Assembly: GCA_020137815.1 (NCBI GenBank)
Contig: CM035351.1
Location: forward strand, 6,655,397 to 6,719,396
DNA from: Hormiphora californensis
Lineage: Eukaryota > Ctenophora > Tentaculata > Cydippida > Pleurobrachiidae
Direction of reading: 5' to 3'
DNA length: 64,000 nt
The translations under genes and the position numbers were made by a program. Within the stretch, counting starts at the first letter, position 1, and every line of letters starts with the position of its first letter. The notes below the pieces were generated by a model. It was given only the letters and a program-made list of their open reading frames with translations, did no database searches and was not told the origin of the DNA. Below, in pieces: positions 42,715 through 60,120 of the stretch.

Positions 42715-45567
42715 TCACGCATCATCATAAATAGGGTCTTCTCCTTCTGTACTAGGTGATATGGAATACTGAATATCTCCCTCGTCATCACTCTCATCTG
42801 GTTCGTGGTATGGTCGGTGGATCTTTAGAATTGTATCATCCACTACCGGGTCGTTCACCAACTCCACCAGACCATTCAATTTGACCTGGTCCATCGCCGT
42901 CATCCTTACCACCTGGGTGCCCGACTGAAGACGAGGGAGAGATGGGAATGGTAGTGAGATAGGGGGTATGGGAATAGTGGGATAGAGGGAAGAGATATTA
43001 GGGGAAGAGATGAGGGGAATCGGGCATTTGTACGGCTAGAGGAGGGAACAATCGTTTACCGGTTTGGGTATGATTTGTTGTTTCTTCCACCTCCTCCACG
43101 CCAGCCCACCAATAATCCCTCCCACGACAAGGAGAAAGAACACAATGAAAACAATCATCCCAGCCGATAGCCCACCTGTCTCACAACCTGAATGGTATGC
43201 TAATGACTTGTAGCTTAGGAAATTAAAACAGGATTAGCGGCGGCACTGAACATATATCAAAAGCTATCATAATTAATCGTTATTATGTATTGTTTTACCT
43301 TGAGATGCCGATGCTATCATCTCCTTATTCCAAACAGGTTCCGAACAGATTTCTCCCTTGCTCGTTCTCTCCCAGTAGGTAAATGTCGTGGAACAAGAAC
43401 AGGACTCCTCAGGATCCGGTATAGTAACCAGATACACACTAGTGGTGGTGTTGTCCAATCTCACTAGACCAGGACCATTACAGGTCGTGTCAGCCCAGAA
43501 CCTGCCATTACCCCAGGGTTCTGTGGATGAGTGATGATTCTCAATCAAAATATTTTAAACAGCTGTTATACCTATCTACAAACAATCCACTTACTGTTGA
43601 TAGAGAGGGTCTGTACAACATATTCCTGTCCATCCGCAGGGCAGTTGTAGGTATTTTGTTGGGTACAATTCACCTGACTTTTAGATACGCTAACCACTTT
43701 CTCAAGGGTATACTCTCGCTTTACCTGTGGCATTCGAAATTATTGAGTGAAAACACTGTCCTTGAGGGATATCATACGACTCTTACTTCAGTTAGCAGGT
43801 GCTGATTGATTTCGCAATCGCTTACTGGAGTAAGCGACAGGTGCTGACTGTTTTCCAAAATAACTCTTATTTTCTTGTAAGAGATATCAAGAGTAAGAGA
43901 ATGGTGATTCCATTCTCTTGTGTGGTAAGCGCCGCTACTTAGCGACGTATAAACTCTTAAAACGCTTAACTGACGGGGGATCACAGGATCTGGTCACGTG
44001 AAATGTCACGTGATAAGTCCTAGTGCACAGGGATAGCCTGTGACTGCGTACATGTGATAGATAACAGCCAATCAGAATGCAGCTAGTGAGTGAGAGAGAG
44101 CAAGATAGTAACGCGCGGCGCTCTGGCACGTGCGGTTTGGGCGCTGGCAGGCTTTTACATGTTGCAACATGTAAAAGCCTGCCAGCGCCCAAACCGCACG
44201 TGCCAATGCGCCGCGCGAGATAATTTTCTCTCAAGGGGGCACCCTGTCTAGTGTCTCTCACTTTCTCTCCCCAATTCTTTTCCCTGTTGCTCACTAAGAA
44301 TAAGAGTTTTGAGAGAACACACAGCACTGTCGCTTGAAAGAGTTATGCTGTCTGTTTTCTCGATTGTCGCTAACTGCAGTAAGAGTCGTATGATTTCCCT
44401 CCTTGGAGTTTCTATAGTCGTAGACTTAAATAACAAAATGACACACAAACCACTAGGAAGTTTGAGAAATGGAAAGTCACGTACCGTTTCGTCACAGTCA
44501 GTGTAGGCAAAGCACTCCAAGGTACAGGCGCTGAGGAACCGGCAATCATCGTTACTCTGCCACCTAAAATATATATGTGAACGGATGTATAATTTGGGTG
44601 GTCATATCAAAGGATATCCTAGGCCATACAACTTTTCTAGACGATTGTCGAAGATAGTGCATGGATGATATTTGGTTGATGGTCTTAATGTGTACCTCGA
44701 TGATACGGAATCCGTTCCAGCGGATGATTTGAAGACCTCCTCATCTGATCCCTCACAATTCACTGCCAACTCGCTCCATACCTCCACCCCAGTCACTGTG
44801 GTTATTCCAGTACAGGTAAAGGTCGCATACTCGTTTGAGTTTACCTGCATGTATCATATTGTGCCATTAGATCTTGTACCATTAGATCTTCTAATCTTCT
44901 AATCTTCTAATTTAGACGTCACAACGACTTGAAAAAGCGGCCTCTATCCCCAACAAAACAGAGAATCACGTTTTCCTATGTTCAGTCTCTCTCTCTCTCT
45001 CACTTTTTTGGATACGATCCAGTGAACCAAGGTTTCACAGTGAATGTCAAGGGCTCAGATGTACAATGTATAGAAGTGGGTTAAGTTTTAAAACTGCAAT
45101 TACATTTCATCACAATTCGCATACACAGCTGTGCGTTTTCCACACTTTACTGCACTTTGTTTTGCCGTGTAGTTTTATTTACTGATACTCTAGTAGGGCA
45201 TCATCTTTAGCTTTGGATATTATATTCTTACATAACATTTTATTTGGCCATACATTGGGGACTGAGGCCAGCTGAGCTGAGGTTTTGTTCAATTTCCAAC
45301 ATCATCACATGATATAGCCAATTATATTCAGTACCACGGCATATGGGCTTGGCTGCAGTTGCGTATATTAGATTCATGGCTTCTCTGAGAGTTAGCAGTG
45401 AGCTCAGTTGGCAACAGACCAGTAGAAGGATCGAAACTTAAAATTCAGATATTTCACGCGATTCTGAAGACTTGAGAAACACAAAAACTCTTGGTTCCTG
45501 AGTTTAGAAAATTTGCATTGTGCATCTGCTTGTCCCATCTGCAGTTATTCGTCCCACTGCTCTCTCC

Positions 45568-45647
<80 letters not shown>

Positions 45648-45660
45648 CTCTCTCTCTTCT

Positions 45661-45703
<43 letters not shown>

Positions 45704-45874
45704 CTCTCTCTCTCTGCTCTGACCATCTTCTAAAGCATAGGTTTCTCACTCATGCAGTACCTTGTACTTTGTCCCATTTTCTAGCTTGTACACGCCGGTA
45801 ACCTCCAAGTTAGATCTCACGTTGCCACTACACTCTACATGGTTGTCAGGGGCAACGGGGGCAAACAGATAACC
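42715..45874 (-). CDS. Type I transmembrane protein with Cys-rich ectodomain (5' end not found)
   Basis: Seven exons, all GT-AG and in phase: 45761-45874, 44696-44844, 44485-44563, 43595-43724, 43299-43520, 43060-43187, 42715-42924; about 343 residues. The ectodomain has about 18 cysteines and several N-glycosylation sites (NGT, NCT, NTT), with no family I recognise; CSCSTTFTYWERTSKGEIC is its most distinctive stretch. One membrane span (MIVFIVFFLLVVGGIIGGLAW) is followed by a basic stop-transfer WRRWKK. The cytoplasmic tail of about 75 residues is acidic and ends EGEDPIYDDA. The first exon begins after a good pyrimidine-rich acceptor, so an upstream signal-peptide exon is expected. Alternatively an ATG at about 45898 would give a short leader, MLFLLLFQGYLFAPVA. 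It is probably a cell-surface receptor or adhesion molecule. Confidence 0.7.
44113..44216. repeat. 104-bp near-perfect palindrome
   Basis: 44124-44205 is a perfect 82-bp palindrome centred on GTTG|CAAC, extended by GCGCGGCGC / GCGCCGCGC with two mismatched positions between. It has no spacer and lies in an intron (43725-44484) of the membrane-protein gene. Confidence 0.95.
45552..45718. repeat. (CT)n microsatellite
   Basis: CT array with a few GCTC and TTCT interruptions, upstream of the first known exon of the membrane-protein gene. Confidence 0.97.
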
Positions 45875-48800
45875 CTGGAACAACAAGAGAAACAACATGA
45901 GGAGAAAGAATGGATATTGGGTGTGTGCGGGTTTGAAAGCTTGCACAAGAGCTGTTTGTACTTTCTGAGTACATGTGCAGTCTATGTGCAGAATCGATTT
46001 GGTGTAAATGTGCACACTGTACACGATGCAAGCCTTGTATGACACATAGGAAACACCATGTTTATGGAATTGGGTCCAGTGAATCAAACAATTAATTCAT
46101 CATCAGTGGAAAAACTGTTTGGGAGCTCCAACCAAACTCAACATAAATTCATGTGTTTTGAATGACCAAGGTAAACCCGACGAATTCAGCACCTGGTCTT
46201 GTATGTAGTAATATATATTGAATGCCTTGTCACACCTACTTAAAAAGTTCAGTATCTGTCAAAATATACAGTCCTGTCAATATTTGCTTTTCCATCTAAA
46301 CATTGCTGCATAGAAGCTGGCTAGGTGTTGGTTCGGCTATCTGCTGTCTGGCATCGCACAGACCCTTGCGGAGCGAAGAAACTTTCTTGGAAAGTGGTCA
46401 GAAAAGGTGCTGATAGGCTATCTGGGGAAGCCAAAACGGGGGCGGGGAGAGGCAAATACGACAGTTGATCGGCCCCTTTAGCTTGCTGCAGATACTTGAT
46501 AGGCTGACACTTAACCATTTCTAGTTAAAAAGAGTTCTTCACATCATTTGTATGTCCGTATCATAATTTCTATAAACCCAAACATTTAGTCTTGTTCAGC
46601 CGTAAGAGTCTTGTACGACTTCTCAAGTTGTGTGACCTTTGGGACCCAGGTGACTTGCAACCTAGCTTCCTTCGTTTCAGTTTTATAGCTGACCATCTTC
46701 GCTATTTATGGTAGTAGGACAAGGAGAATCTCGTGGTCAGATGTGGTCTTGGTATAGTGTACCATGTGTACAACTACTATACGCTGGTAAAAATGGTGAA
46801 TTCGTAATTGGAGGGGGCCACGTCTAGTCCTTAGCTTGGTCTTATGCCAGCTCATCATAATGATGCTGTCTGAGATCTTTCTTCTCTCACTTTCTCCCTT
46901 CTTCCGCCCTTCATCTCTCTCTCTCTCCCTCCCTCTCTCTCTCTGTTTCTACACATCCTTTCCCTGTATTTTGCTTTCTGATTTCTCTCCCCTCTACTTC
47001 ACTTTCGCTCTCCCATGCTGTTGGGACCGGAGCTATTATCCCTTATCCAACAAACGCAGAGAGAGAGAGAGATAATGATAAAGAGAGAGATAGGGAGAGA
47101 GATAATGATAAAGAGAGAGAGATACTTAGGGAGAGATATAGATAGAGACTATGAGTATTGCAACCCCGACAGCTGCAGTAGCTATTGTAATCTGCACCGA
47201 ATTTCTAGCTCCAAAGCCCCGACTGTATCGTGTACTCATCAGCTAATACAGCCTGTAATTGTAAATGTTTGGAATGCACTGATCGATACCATTGCTGACT
47301 ATCCACTTCGTATGGAATTGGAAGCTTAATCTGATCTCGGTTGCATTGTTAGGTGTTAAGGTTATGAACGAATGCACCGGTATCTAAGTATGAAAGTAGC
47401 ACCATTTTTATTAGCTGATCCGTTCGCCTCAAATTGAACTGATTTCAGATTCAGATTCAGAAACCAGAACGATTTACATCGGGTTGAAGTTCCGCTCATT
47501 ATTTCTGGTTGTTTCCGTTGAAGTTGTTTTTCAAATACACTGATTTGTGGCCTGTTTGGATTTCCCCTACTCCTCTTACCACAACAGCATATTTCCACTA
47601 TAAACCATTATCAAGTCTGTCTCCATAGCTACTTCGAAGCTCTCTCTTTTTGATCTGTCTATTATCGACGTGAGAGACCGCACATACTATTTCCCCATTT
47701 TTCTCATATCCATGTATACATGTGTACCGGCCAGCTAACTTAAAGCTTCCGATTTCAGGTCATTTGCTACTATTTTTTGTTTCAATGTTTTCTTATAGGC
47801 AAAACTTTTAAACCCCAGTTAGTTGCCAATCCGTCAGTCGTTCTAGTTTACTGAAGTAAACTTTGAAGTAAACTTTGGATTTTAACAAGCAATGCCACGT
47901 TATATTATGTACGTTGTACTATATTTACACTACTAAAGGTATGGTTTTTAGGTAAGTATGGCTTCTTGACGATGGTCATGTACCGTTTTTGACCTTTCAT
48001 AGTACGTTTTTTGCTGATTCATAAGCTCCTAACTACTGGAGGTTACTGGATTACTTCTAAAAGCACTTTATTTCAGTTTAAAGTTTTAAAAGCTGCTGTT
48101 ACTAAAAATATCTTGATAAACCATGATTGTTTCGGCCACCTCTTTCTGTGGCGGATATATGCATGGCATGTAATCATGCACAGTATGTATCATGATACGC
48201 CGTATGTGCGGCCTACTCCTGCTCTGCAGAGATAGCTGAAGGTGAGGGGATTATATGCGAGAGAGACCACGACCGAGACGAGACTGGGGGCCTTTAACAA
48301 GATATGTTTTGATTTTGAGGCTGGATAGAAAGCATGTGAGACTGTTAATAAGAGCTACAGATTCAGATAAATCTATCTGATCATCCAATCACCTCTCGTC
48401 GCGTTTTTAATTCTCTCTATCACGGCCATATAGCAGTTAAATCCTTTATCTTTTCTCTCTATCTTTGTTTGAATTTAACCATTACTGTAACGATTTGCGT
48501 ATTCATCATTTTATTCTGTGTCTCAACTCACAAACTGACAAAGATAGAATCTCTCTATCTCGCTCTCTGTGAACTGCTAAGCTCCGACCTCTCTTTCTCT
48601 CCACAAAATTCTTTCTCTCTTTTATGATTTGACATTTGCAAATATTTGGAACTGTATCCTAGATCGCGAGCGAATATTTGATATGAATTATGAAGAGAGT
48701 TAAAAGAAAAGATACGAAAAGATACGATAGATCCTTTTGTTAAACTTGATTGAGAAAGATATCGAACAGTCGTGGTTGGTGACGTATGATGAAAGGGCAT

Positions 48801-48890
48801 TTGATGATTCTCCAGGGCTGAATTGGATAGGCTGAATGGCGAAATGATCATCGACGCCACACGTGTTTACGATAATTATATGATTTGGTC
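45875..48890. other. Non-genic stretch
   Basis: No gene recognised on either strand. CT-rich at 46915-46945; GA-rich with GATAATGATAAA duplications at 47057-47140. Confidence 0.45.
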
Positions 48891-48898
48891 GGCTTTCT

Positions 48899-49140
48899 TG
48901 AGGGAGAGAGAGAGAGAGAGGGAGGGAGAGAGATAGGTGAAAGAGAGATCAGAGTCCTGCAAATCGAAGAGAGAGAGAGAGAGAGATCTAGAGCCGGCCT
49001 CGATTTGCAGGAGTTTGATCTCCACGTTGTCGTTGATCTTCTCGATTTATCGGTATCTTGATTGTCATTTGCTCCACGTGACAATATAGCAGAACGGAGT
49101 GAGAGAGAGATAGAGAGAGAGAGAGAGAGAAAGAGAGAAG
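48899..49140. repeat. Clustered (GA)n tracts
   Basis: GA runs at about 48903-48935, 48968-48987 and 49101-49137. The inverted pair CCTGCAAATCGA and TCGATTTGCAGG (about 48956-49010) flanks the middle GA run. Confidence 0.85.
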
Positions 49141-49890
49141 GGAATAAATCTCCAGTATAATTGTTATGCATATAATTGACCGCGGTTATGATTGCTGGAC
49201 AGGCAATGCTCCAACACCAACAATTTGAGATTTTGATTGTCGCTATAATCGATTGGTACTCCCGGTTATTGAGTATGTCACGGCGTGCCTGGTGATATGG
49301 TGGTGCTGTACAGATCGAGTATATTTGGGCAATTTCTTTATAAATTCTCTGATTGTATTTGCAGTATGGGTTGTCTAATTATCTCTTGTTCCCAATCTCA
49401 TTTCGGTGCAGTAGGGGTGCAGGTCCTGCTACTTATAGCACTAATACGCGAATGGTTCAGCCAATGGTCAAGAATATATTGGGTTCAAACTTCAAGATAT
49501 CGAAACTTTATAGCCTATTATCTAGCTACTACTTGCTAAATAAGATTGGGGTCTCACCAGATTGATATTGATAAAGGCTCGCTTCAATACGGCGTGTAGT
49601 GAGATTGTGAGAGACAGGAAAGACATATAAATAGAATAAGAGAATGGGGGGGGGGAGAGCAAGATATTAAAGTTGTAGGTCCAATCGGTACATAGCGCTG
49701 TACAGAGTTAGGACAAACACCCATGTGGGCTCAATACAATCAGAGTTGTAGAGCGGGGTATAGATAGACCCATTATAAGCTGTAGTAGCAGCTAGTGGGA
49801 AAGACATTGGTGGGGTTGAAGGCATCTCATGGAGACAGAGGCTCAAAGAGAGAGAGAAAGAAAGAGTGAGAGAGATGTATACAGAGAAAG

Positions 49891-50178
49891 CTCTCTTTCG
49901 AAAGAGAGAGAGAGAGGGGATTTGCAAAGGGGTGCTGGAGTCTAGTGTATGCCGAATTGAGCTATGTTAATGTCCTCATACTTATGCAGTGTACATAGAC
50001 ACACGTGTTTTGCATGGGCCATGTTCTCTCTCTTTCGAAAGAGAGAAAGTCTTTTGGCCAACATGGACCATTATACTGGCTATACGGCCTACACTTATCC
50101 CTATGATCCATACATGTATGAATCATATCCGTTCGATAACAGGGATAAGTTAATGTTAATGGTCCATGTTTTCATGTA
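49891..50178. repeat. Pair of identical short palindromes plus a nested hairpin
   Basis: CTCTCTTTCGAAAGAGAG occurs at 49891-49908 and again at about 50027-50044. Next, AACATGGACCATTA (50060-50073) pairs with TAATGGTCCATGTT (50157-50170), enclosing ACTTATCCCT with AGGGATAAGT. Probably a composite MITE. Confidence 0.75.
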
Positions 50179-50394
50179 TAACGATGTAACTGGCTATTCA
50201 AAATTATAACGGCCAGATGATGGAGCCAACATCATCTGTAACCAGTTTAATTATTGTTGCAGTGTTACCTTACTCTCAAGTTTTAACTCGACTTGCCCCC
50301 TATAGCTAGTCAAGATCAGAAGTGGAGCACCAGAAATTGGGCGGCTAACAGCTGCAACTGCTGCAGACCCCCCGAGGTGCAGGGAGAAGAATCA

Positions 50395-54752
<4,358 letters not shown>

Positions 54753-55281
54753 CTACTGTGATTTTATTATTTTGGTTTAGGGGTTGGGTGAGAAGTTATA
54801 TCGCCCGGCTTGTCAGTTTAAGTAGATGTGGAGATGTTTTTTGTGTGTGCGAGGTATTGGGTTGAATATTGAAGTTGATAATTGTGTAAATTAGAGTTTT
54901 TCAAGTAATTTATAACTCAAGCTAAACGTTTGTTTAAGTTAATCAAGAACGGGTGTACACACATATTTCAAAAACTGGCTTCACAATACAGTACGAAACA
55001 ACATCGGAGGACAGTAAAGGCACCAGAGAACACATGGAGTGGCATGGGGCTACTAAGAACTAAAAAGGCATGGGTGATATTGTTTAACATGTACACGTGA
55101 TCACCATGCAAATTTAATATTAGCAGAAAAGTCTAAAGTTTTGTTGGATTATCTGCTGAGCTTCAAAAGTTTGAACATTTGTCAAAAGAAGTTTGGTTCC
55201 AAACGCATGAATAGAGCTAGAGTCAATAATTGATTTATTGAATAATGGCATATAGTACTGGTTTCTGTCTATTTATGTAAT
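54753..55281. other. Intergenic space between convergent Kv and basic-protein genes
   Basis: No gene. TTTATT at 55234-55239 is AATAAA on the minus strand, a good poly(A) signal about 45 nt past the stop of the minus-strand gene. Confidence 0.6.
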
Positions 55282-55812
55282 TCACTTAGATTTGGAGTTG
55301 GAGTTTCGCGTCCTCCCACCACCTCTTTTCCCGTAAATCTTAGTATTCCTCTCATCCTCCTTTTGCTGCTTCATCATCAGCTCAGCTCTCTTCCAACTGG
55401 GCATCTGGTACTTGTCCGTTTGATCTGTACTTGGTGGTGTTGCTGACTTCGCCTCCTTGATATCTGGTTGTACCTCCGGGATCAAAGTCTGGGTGGGTTG
55501 ACGGTACAGCTTCTTCCGTTGTGAGTTAGACCTCGTGTTGATCTTATCCAAGGACTCTTTCCGGGAGTCAGCTACAAGTCTGGGTGGTTGAGGTGACTTG
55601 ATCTCCTTGATAATCCTCAGGGCGTTCAACTTGGCCACAAGTTGATGGTTTCCCCGTTTCAGCAACTGCTGTGACTCCCGCTCCTCGTTACGGATGGAGT
55701 TCCGTACTTTGGACAGTTGTCTGTTCATCTGAGTGTTTCGTTTAATGGCCGCTCGGAGCGCCACAGGACGGTGATCCAGGGACACGAGACGTTTCTTTTC
55801 TGCTGTTGACAT
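55282..55812 (-). CDS. Small basic coiled-coil-like protein, unknown function
   Basis: A single-exon frame of 176 residues from ATG (MSTAEKKRLVSLDHRP), rich in Lys, Arg, Gln and Ser, with no membrane segment. The middle (about 25-70) is predicted helical and charged (RQLSKVRNSIRNEERESQQL); the C-terminus is KRGGGRTRNSNSKSK, like a nuclear-localisation or RNA-binding tail. A minus-strand AATAAA at 55234-55239 follows the stop, supporting a real gene. I do not recognise a family; it could also be the terminal exon of a longer gene. Confidence 0.6.
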   Translation of the reverse strand: MSTAEKKRLVSLDHRPVALRAAIKRNTQMNRQLSKVRNSIRNEERESQQLLKRGNHQLVAKLNALRIIKEIKSPQPPRLVADSRKESLDKINTRSNSQRKKLYRQPTQTLIPEVQPDIKEAKSATPPSTDQTDKYQMPSWKRAELMMKQQKEDERNTKIYGKRGGGRTRNSNSKSK

Positions 55813-56096
55813 GGTACTTGCTACAATGATTGAGTGTTATGATAGAGGCCAAATCAAATGTCAAGCCATATTTAGAACGAATGCAAGTAAAATAATAAGC
55901 AAATCTGAAAAGGAAACTACATACTAAAAAAGATTCCCCCCCCCCTCCCCCCCCCCCCCCCGAAATCGGGTACCCTGTGTTTTCTAACTTTCAAAATACA
56001 TGTTTCACAGAGCAGTAGCAGTTGCACTAGATCAAGCAATCGTGATTCGCGAGGATCAGGAAAGTCGAAGTTCGACCGAGAAACATCAACAGAAGA
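55813..56096. other. Non-genic stretch with C homopolymers
   Basis: C runs at about 55936-55960. No gene. Confidence 0.5.
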
Positions 56097-56113
56097 GTTT
56101 CTCTCACTCTCTC

Positions 56114-56167
<54 letters not shown>
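56097..56167. repeat. (CT)n microsatellite
   Basis: Pure CT from about 56119 to 56167. Confidence 0.97.
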
Positions 56168-56168
<1 letters not shown>

Positions 56169-56929
56169 AGTCCACTACACGCAACACTCCCACACGGGGC
56201 CGTAAGCCCGTGCGGGGAACAGGGTTAAGACACCACGGCGTAGTGTTCATTTCTGGGTCACATTCATTTCGTTCGTGGCGCTATAGTTGGGGTGGTGGTG
56301 GGGGATCGGTGGGTCCCCATTTCGTTGTTTGTACTGGGGACCCAGCGGGTGTTGCTATTAACCGTGAGGGTCCACTACCGGGATTTACGTTTAGGACAGT
56401 TGTAGGGACTTGCATATCTGTTCTCTCCGTCGGAGTTACACATGTGTAAGATTTCTCTATAGATCTGAATGCCCAGCGAGTTTTTACCTGGCAGTGGGTC
56501 TATTCCTTATCTTCCCACAGGGCGTGCTTAGCCTCTTCCAGGATCCGGATGTGCCTGGGTTATGCGGGATTAGCAGTATACCAAGGTCTAGGTTCTCTTG
56601 CTTAGACCAGACATTCCTGGTGTTCGGGTGTTAATTGGACCATGTCCGGATAAGATGAGTAAGTTTTGGGGGTGAGTTCAAACCAAGCACTGTATATTCA
56701 TAGTCATCGGTTTGTTGAAAGAAGAGCGGGTTGGGGTCTTAACCACTGACACCGGTGCGCGGTATGGTAAGTAAAAGGAAATCCCACCGCAACATTTGGT
56801 CCGTTATCCGTTTAGTAGAGGTTTGCCCGTCCATCCTTGCAGATTTCAGCACCGAACCGACACTTCAGGTACCGGGTGTTGTATCTATATAATATGTCTA
56901 TATGGGGATCTGGACCAGGGGCCAGTGTG
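56168..56929. other. Non-genic stretch
   Basis: No gene; open frames are short and without motif. Confidence 0.5.
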
Positions 56930-58005
56930 AAGCATTATGACAACGGGAAAAAGAGGGTAAACTATCCTCTCTGGAGCGGGGCAGACTATCCTTCTCCGGA
57001 GCGGGATAAACTATCTCTCAGGAACAGGGTGAGACTCCCCTTCCGGAACGGGGCGGGGGCGGCGGAAACTATCCTCTGTGGAGCGGGGTGGTGAAAATCC
57101 TCTCTGACCGGGGTTATAAACTATACTCTAGAACGGGGTATGGGGTAGACTATCCTTCTGGACGGGGCAATATTCCTCTGGGAAGAGGGGTACTATCCTC
57201 TCTGGAACGGGTAAATATCTTCTCAGGAACGGGGTTATGGGGTAGACTATCCCTTGGGACGGGGGCAAACCTCCTCTGGAAGCGGGGTAACTATCCTCTC
57301 TGGACCGGGTAACTATCCTCTCTGGAACGGGGCTACCGATCCTCTGTGAAGCGGGGGTATAGTTAGGGTATTAAAACTATTCCTCTCTGGACCGGGGTAA
57401 CTATCCTCTCTGGAACGGGGCTACATCTCTGTGATGACGCGGGGGTAAACTATCTCCTCTGGACACGGGGTACTATTTTCCGAACGGGGGGTATGGGGGA
57501 CTGGGGGACTTATCCTCTATGGGACGGGGGCAACTATCCTCTGTGAAGCTGGGGGGTGTAAACTATCCTTCTGGGACGGGGGGGGTAACTATCCTCTCTG
57601 GAACGGGGCAAACTATCCTCTGTGAAGCGGGGTATAAACTACCTCTCTGGACCGGTGGTTAACTATCATCTCTGGAACGGGGGCTACTATCCTCTGTGAA
57701 AGCGGGGTGGAAACTATTCCTCTCGGGACCGGTCTCGGTCGGTAAAACATCACTACTCTCTGCAACGGGGATAAATCACCTCTGTGAAGCGGCCCGGTCG
57801 GGCTTAACTATCCCTCTCTGAAACAGGGGGGACACTATCTTCTAAGGAACCGGGTATGGGGGACTATCTTTCCTCTGGGACGGGGCAACTTCCTTGAGAC
57901 AGCGGGGTAAATATCCTCTCGGGACGGGGGTAAACTATCTTCTCTGGACCGGGGTAAACTATTCTCTCTGGAGGGTACTACAAACCATCACGGGATCGAA
58001 GACCC
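56930..58005. repeat. Degenerate minisatellite, ~25-bp unit
   Basis: About 40 imperfect copies of a unit close to GGGGTAAACTATCCTCTCTGG, with frequent single-base gains and losses in G runs. Confidence 0.85.
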
Positions 58006-58239
58006 TAATAATGAAATGGAATAGGGGTTTAGCAGTTAATCAGGATGGTTAGTGGGTTAGTAGATAAAGGGGCAATGGAGGTCCACAGGGTAACTATCTT
58101 GTGGAAGCCCCGAGCGGGGAAAATATCCTATGGACGGGGTTAACTATCTCTCAGGACAGGGTTAATGGAAGGGTAGGGGGTAGTAGATTAGTATCAGGCT
58201 GGGTAGTGGTTAGTCTGACATCACCCGGTGACTCTGACG
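58006..58239. other. Transition from minisatellite to GC-rich block
   Basis: Scattered degenerate copies of the minisatellite unit continue to about 58165. No gene. Confidence 0.4.
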
Positions 58240-59600
58240 GCCTAAACGATGCCCAGCCTGTCTTCTCGCGATGTTGCCTCGCTCTTCTCTCTACTCCGCT
58301 CCTCTTCTCTGCCCCCCCTTCTCACTCTCCGTCCCTCTTCTCATCCGCCGCCTACTGTGTCGTCACTGCTTTACCATATTATTCATGCGTCAGTTGCTTC
58401 TATTGCTCCTCGCATGCGACTGCAGTACCCCGCTCGACTTTTTTCCTCACGTGCGATCTTTTTATCCTACGCCGTCATGTTCTTGTATACGAGCCTGGTC
58501 CCCTCTCACGATGACCTAGACCACCCCTACACTCATGTTTCATGACGCACTTCTCAGTCCCGGCCTTCCGAAGACACTATAGCGGTCCTGTACGTCCCTG
58601 TCTCCCCTCTACGCCCTGACGTCCCTGCCCATGACACTTCCCATGCCGGCTTCTCGCCGTCCTCCTGACGCTTCTTCATCTTTTCTCATCTGCGCCTTCC
58701 GCGATGTCCCCGCCCACGAGCGCGCTGAGAGAGCCCCGCGGCGCGCCGCTACGGCGACCTGGCCCGTGCGATATGCAGACAAGCGGACTCAGGGACTGAT
58801 GACTGCGTGGTGGGGACCCTGTGTGAGTCTTACACAACGAGTTGTCTATCGTTGCGTGCATGCCACTCGCCTTTCTTCACGTATGCGCGCAGTAGACTGT
58901 TGTGTTTCCCCCCCGTTGTCCCCTGCCTTCTCGCCTCCCTCCCCTTCCCCCACCTTCCCCCGGCTTCCCTTTGGTCTCTTTCCCGCTACCGTTTTTCCCC
59001 GTTTCTCCCCCCTCCCCCTCACCCGGTTGCCCACCCCCCCCTCCCCTATCACTCTCTCTTCTTCCCGCGGCTGTTCCTCAGACCTCCTTCCCCCCCCTGC
59101 CCTCTCCTCTCGTCCCCGCCGTCCCCTGCCCCCGCCGGCTGCGCGCTGTTTCGCTGCGCCGCCTCGCGGTCCCACTTCCCGAGCGGGTCTCCGGGAGCCC
59201 GCCTGCCTGCTGAGAGGCGACGACGGACCCGAGCCCCAGGCCGACGTCTGCCCGCGTTCGCAGTGGCAAGGGCTGGGGGATCCGCGGCGGAGGGCCAGTC
59301 TCCCATCTGCCGGATCGCTGCCGGCCCTTCTGCCCCGCCGCTTACAGCCGGGCAAGCGACGATTGGCCGAACCAGAAGGCCTAAGCCCGTGCGCCGGGCT
59401 CTTTGTCCTTTCGTCCCGTCTCCGCGCCCGCGCCTGGGCCGTGGCGCTCGCGGACACGGTCCCTTCGACGTCGGCGCGAGGCGCGGGCCGCCCCCGCCGT
59501 CTCGCTGTTTACTATTTGCTTTATCTCCTCGCACGCGCATAGGCTCCCACGGCGGATTACACGCCTGACGTACACTGCCCGCGTCCCGGGACGGGGCGTA
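58240..59600. other. GC- and C-rich low-complexity block
   Basis: Strongly C-rich on the plus strand (CCCCTCCCC words), then GC-rich. Overlapping long open frames on both strands follow from the lack of AT-rich stop codons; their translations are Pro/Arg/Ser-rich without motif. I call no gene. Confidence 0.5.
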
Positions 59601-60120
59601 GGCCACAAGGCGGACCCTGGAAATATCGATTTAAAAGGGAACACGGGGCAGAAAAAGGAAGGAGATGGGGGAAAGGTTTCAGATCCGTGTTGACCCTGTT
59701 GCCCGGGGGAGGAAAAAACATAGAGAGGATCGTGCGCCTCCGCAAGGGTAAGGAGGGTAGAAGGAGGGAGAAAAAGAGAAAAAATGATGAGAGGGAAAGA
59801 AAGGGAGAGAGTCAGAAGTATAGAGGAAGCAGGGCAAGAGTATAAGAGAGAGAGAGAGAGAGAGGAGATTAGAAGTAGAGAGAGAGATCTAGCTATATAG
59901 AGAGAGCCAGATAGAGAGAGCGCTAGATCTATAGTATAGATAGATATCGCTCGATAGATATATCTATCTACTATATGATGAGCCTATCTCTAGTATCTCG
60001 GCTATCTCTCTTATCTCTCTCGTCTCTACTCTTCGCTCTATAGATCTCTCTCTTCGCTATCTATCTCGCTCTGTATATTCTCTCTCTCTCGCCTCTCAAG
60101 CTTGGGACACTTACAGTGAT
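59601..60120. repeat. GA-rich and GATA/TAGA tracts
   Basis: GA runs at 59836-59885, then mixed AGATAG/CTATCT tracts to about 60095 that could fold on themselves. Confidence 0.75.

Noticed and set aside
58631-59542. 303-residue plus-strand frame and overlapping 253- and 203-residue frames
   Set aside because: Pro/Arg/Ser-rich translations in several frames of a GC-rich, low-complexity block; explained by base composition.
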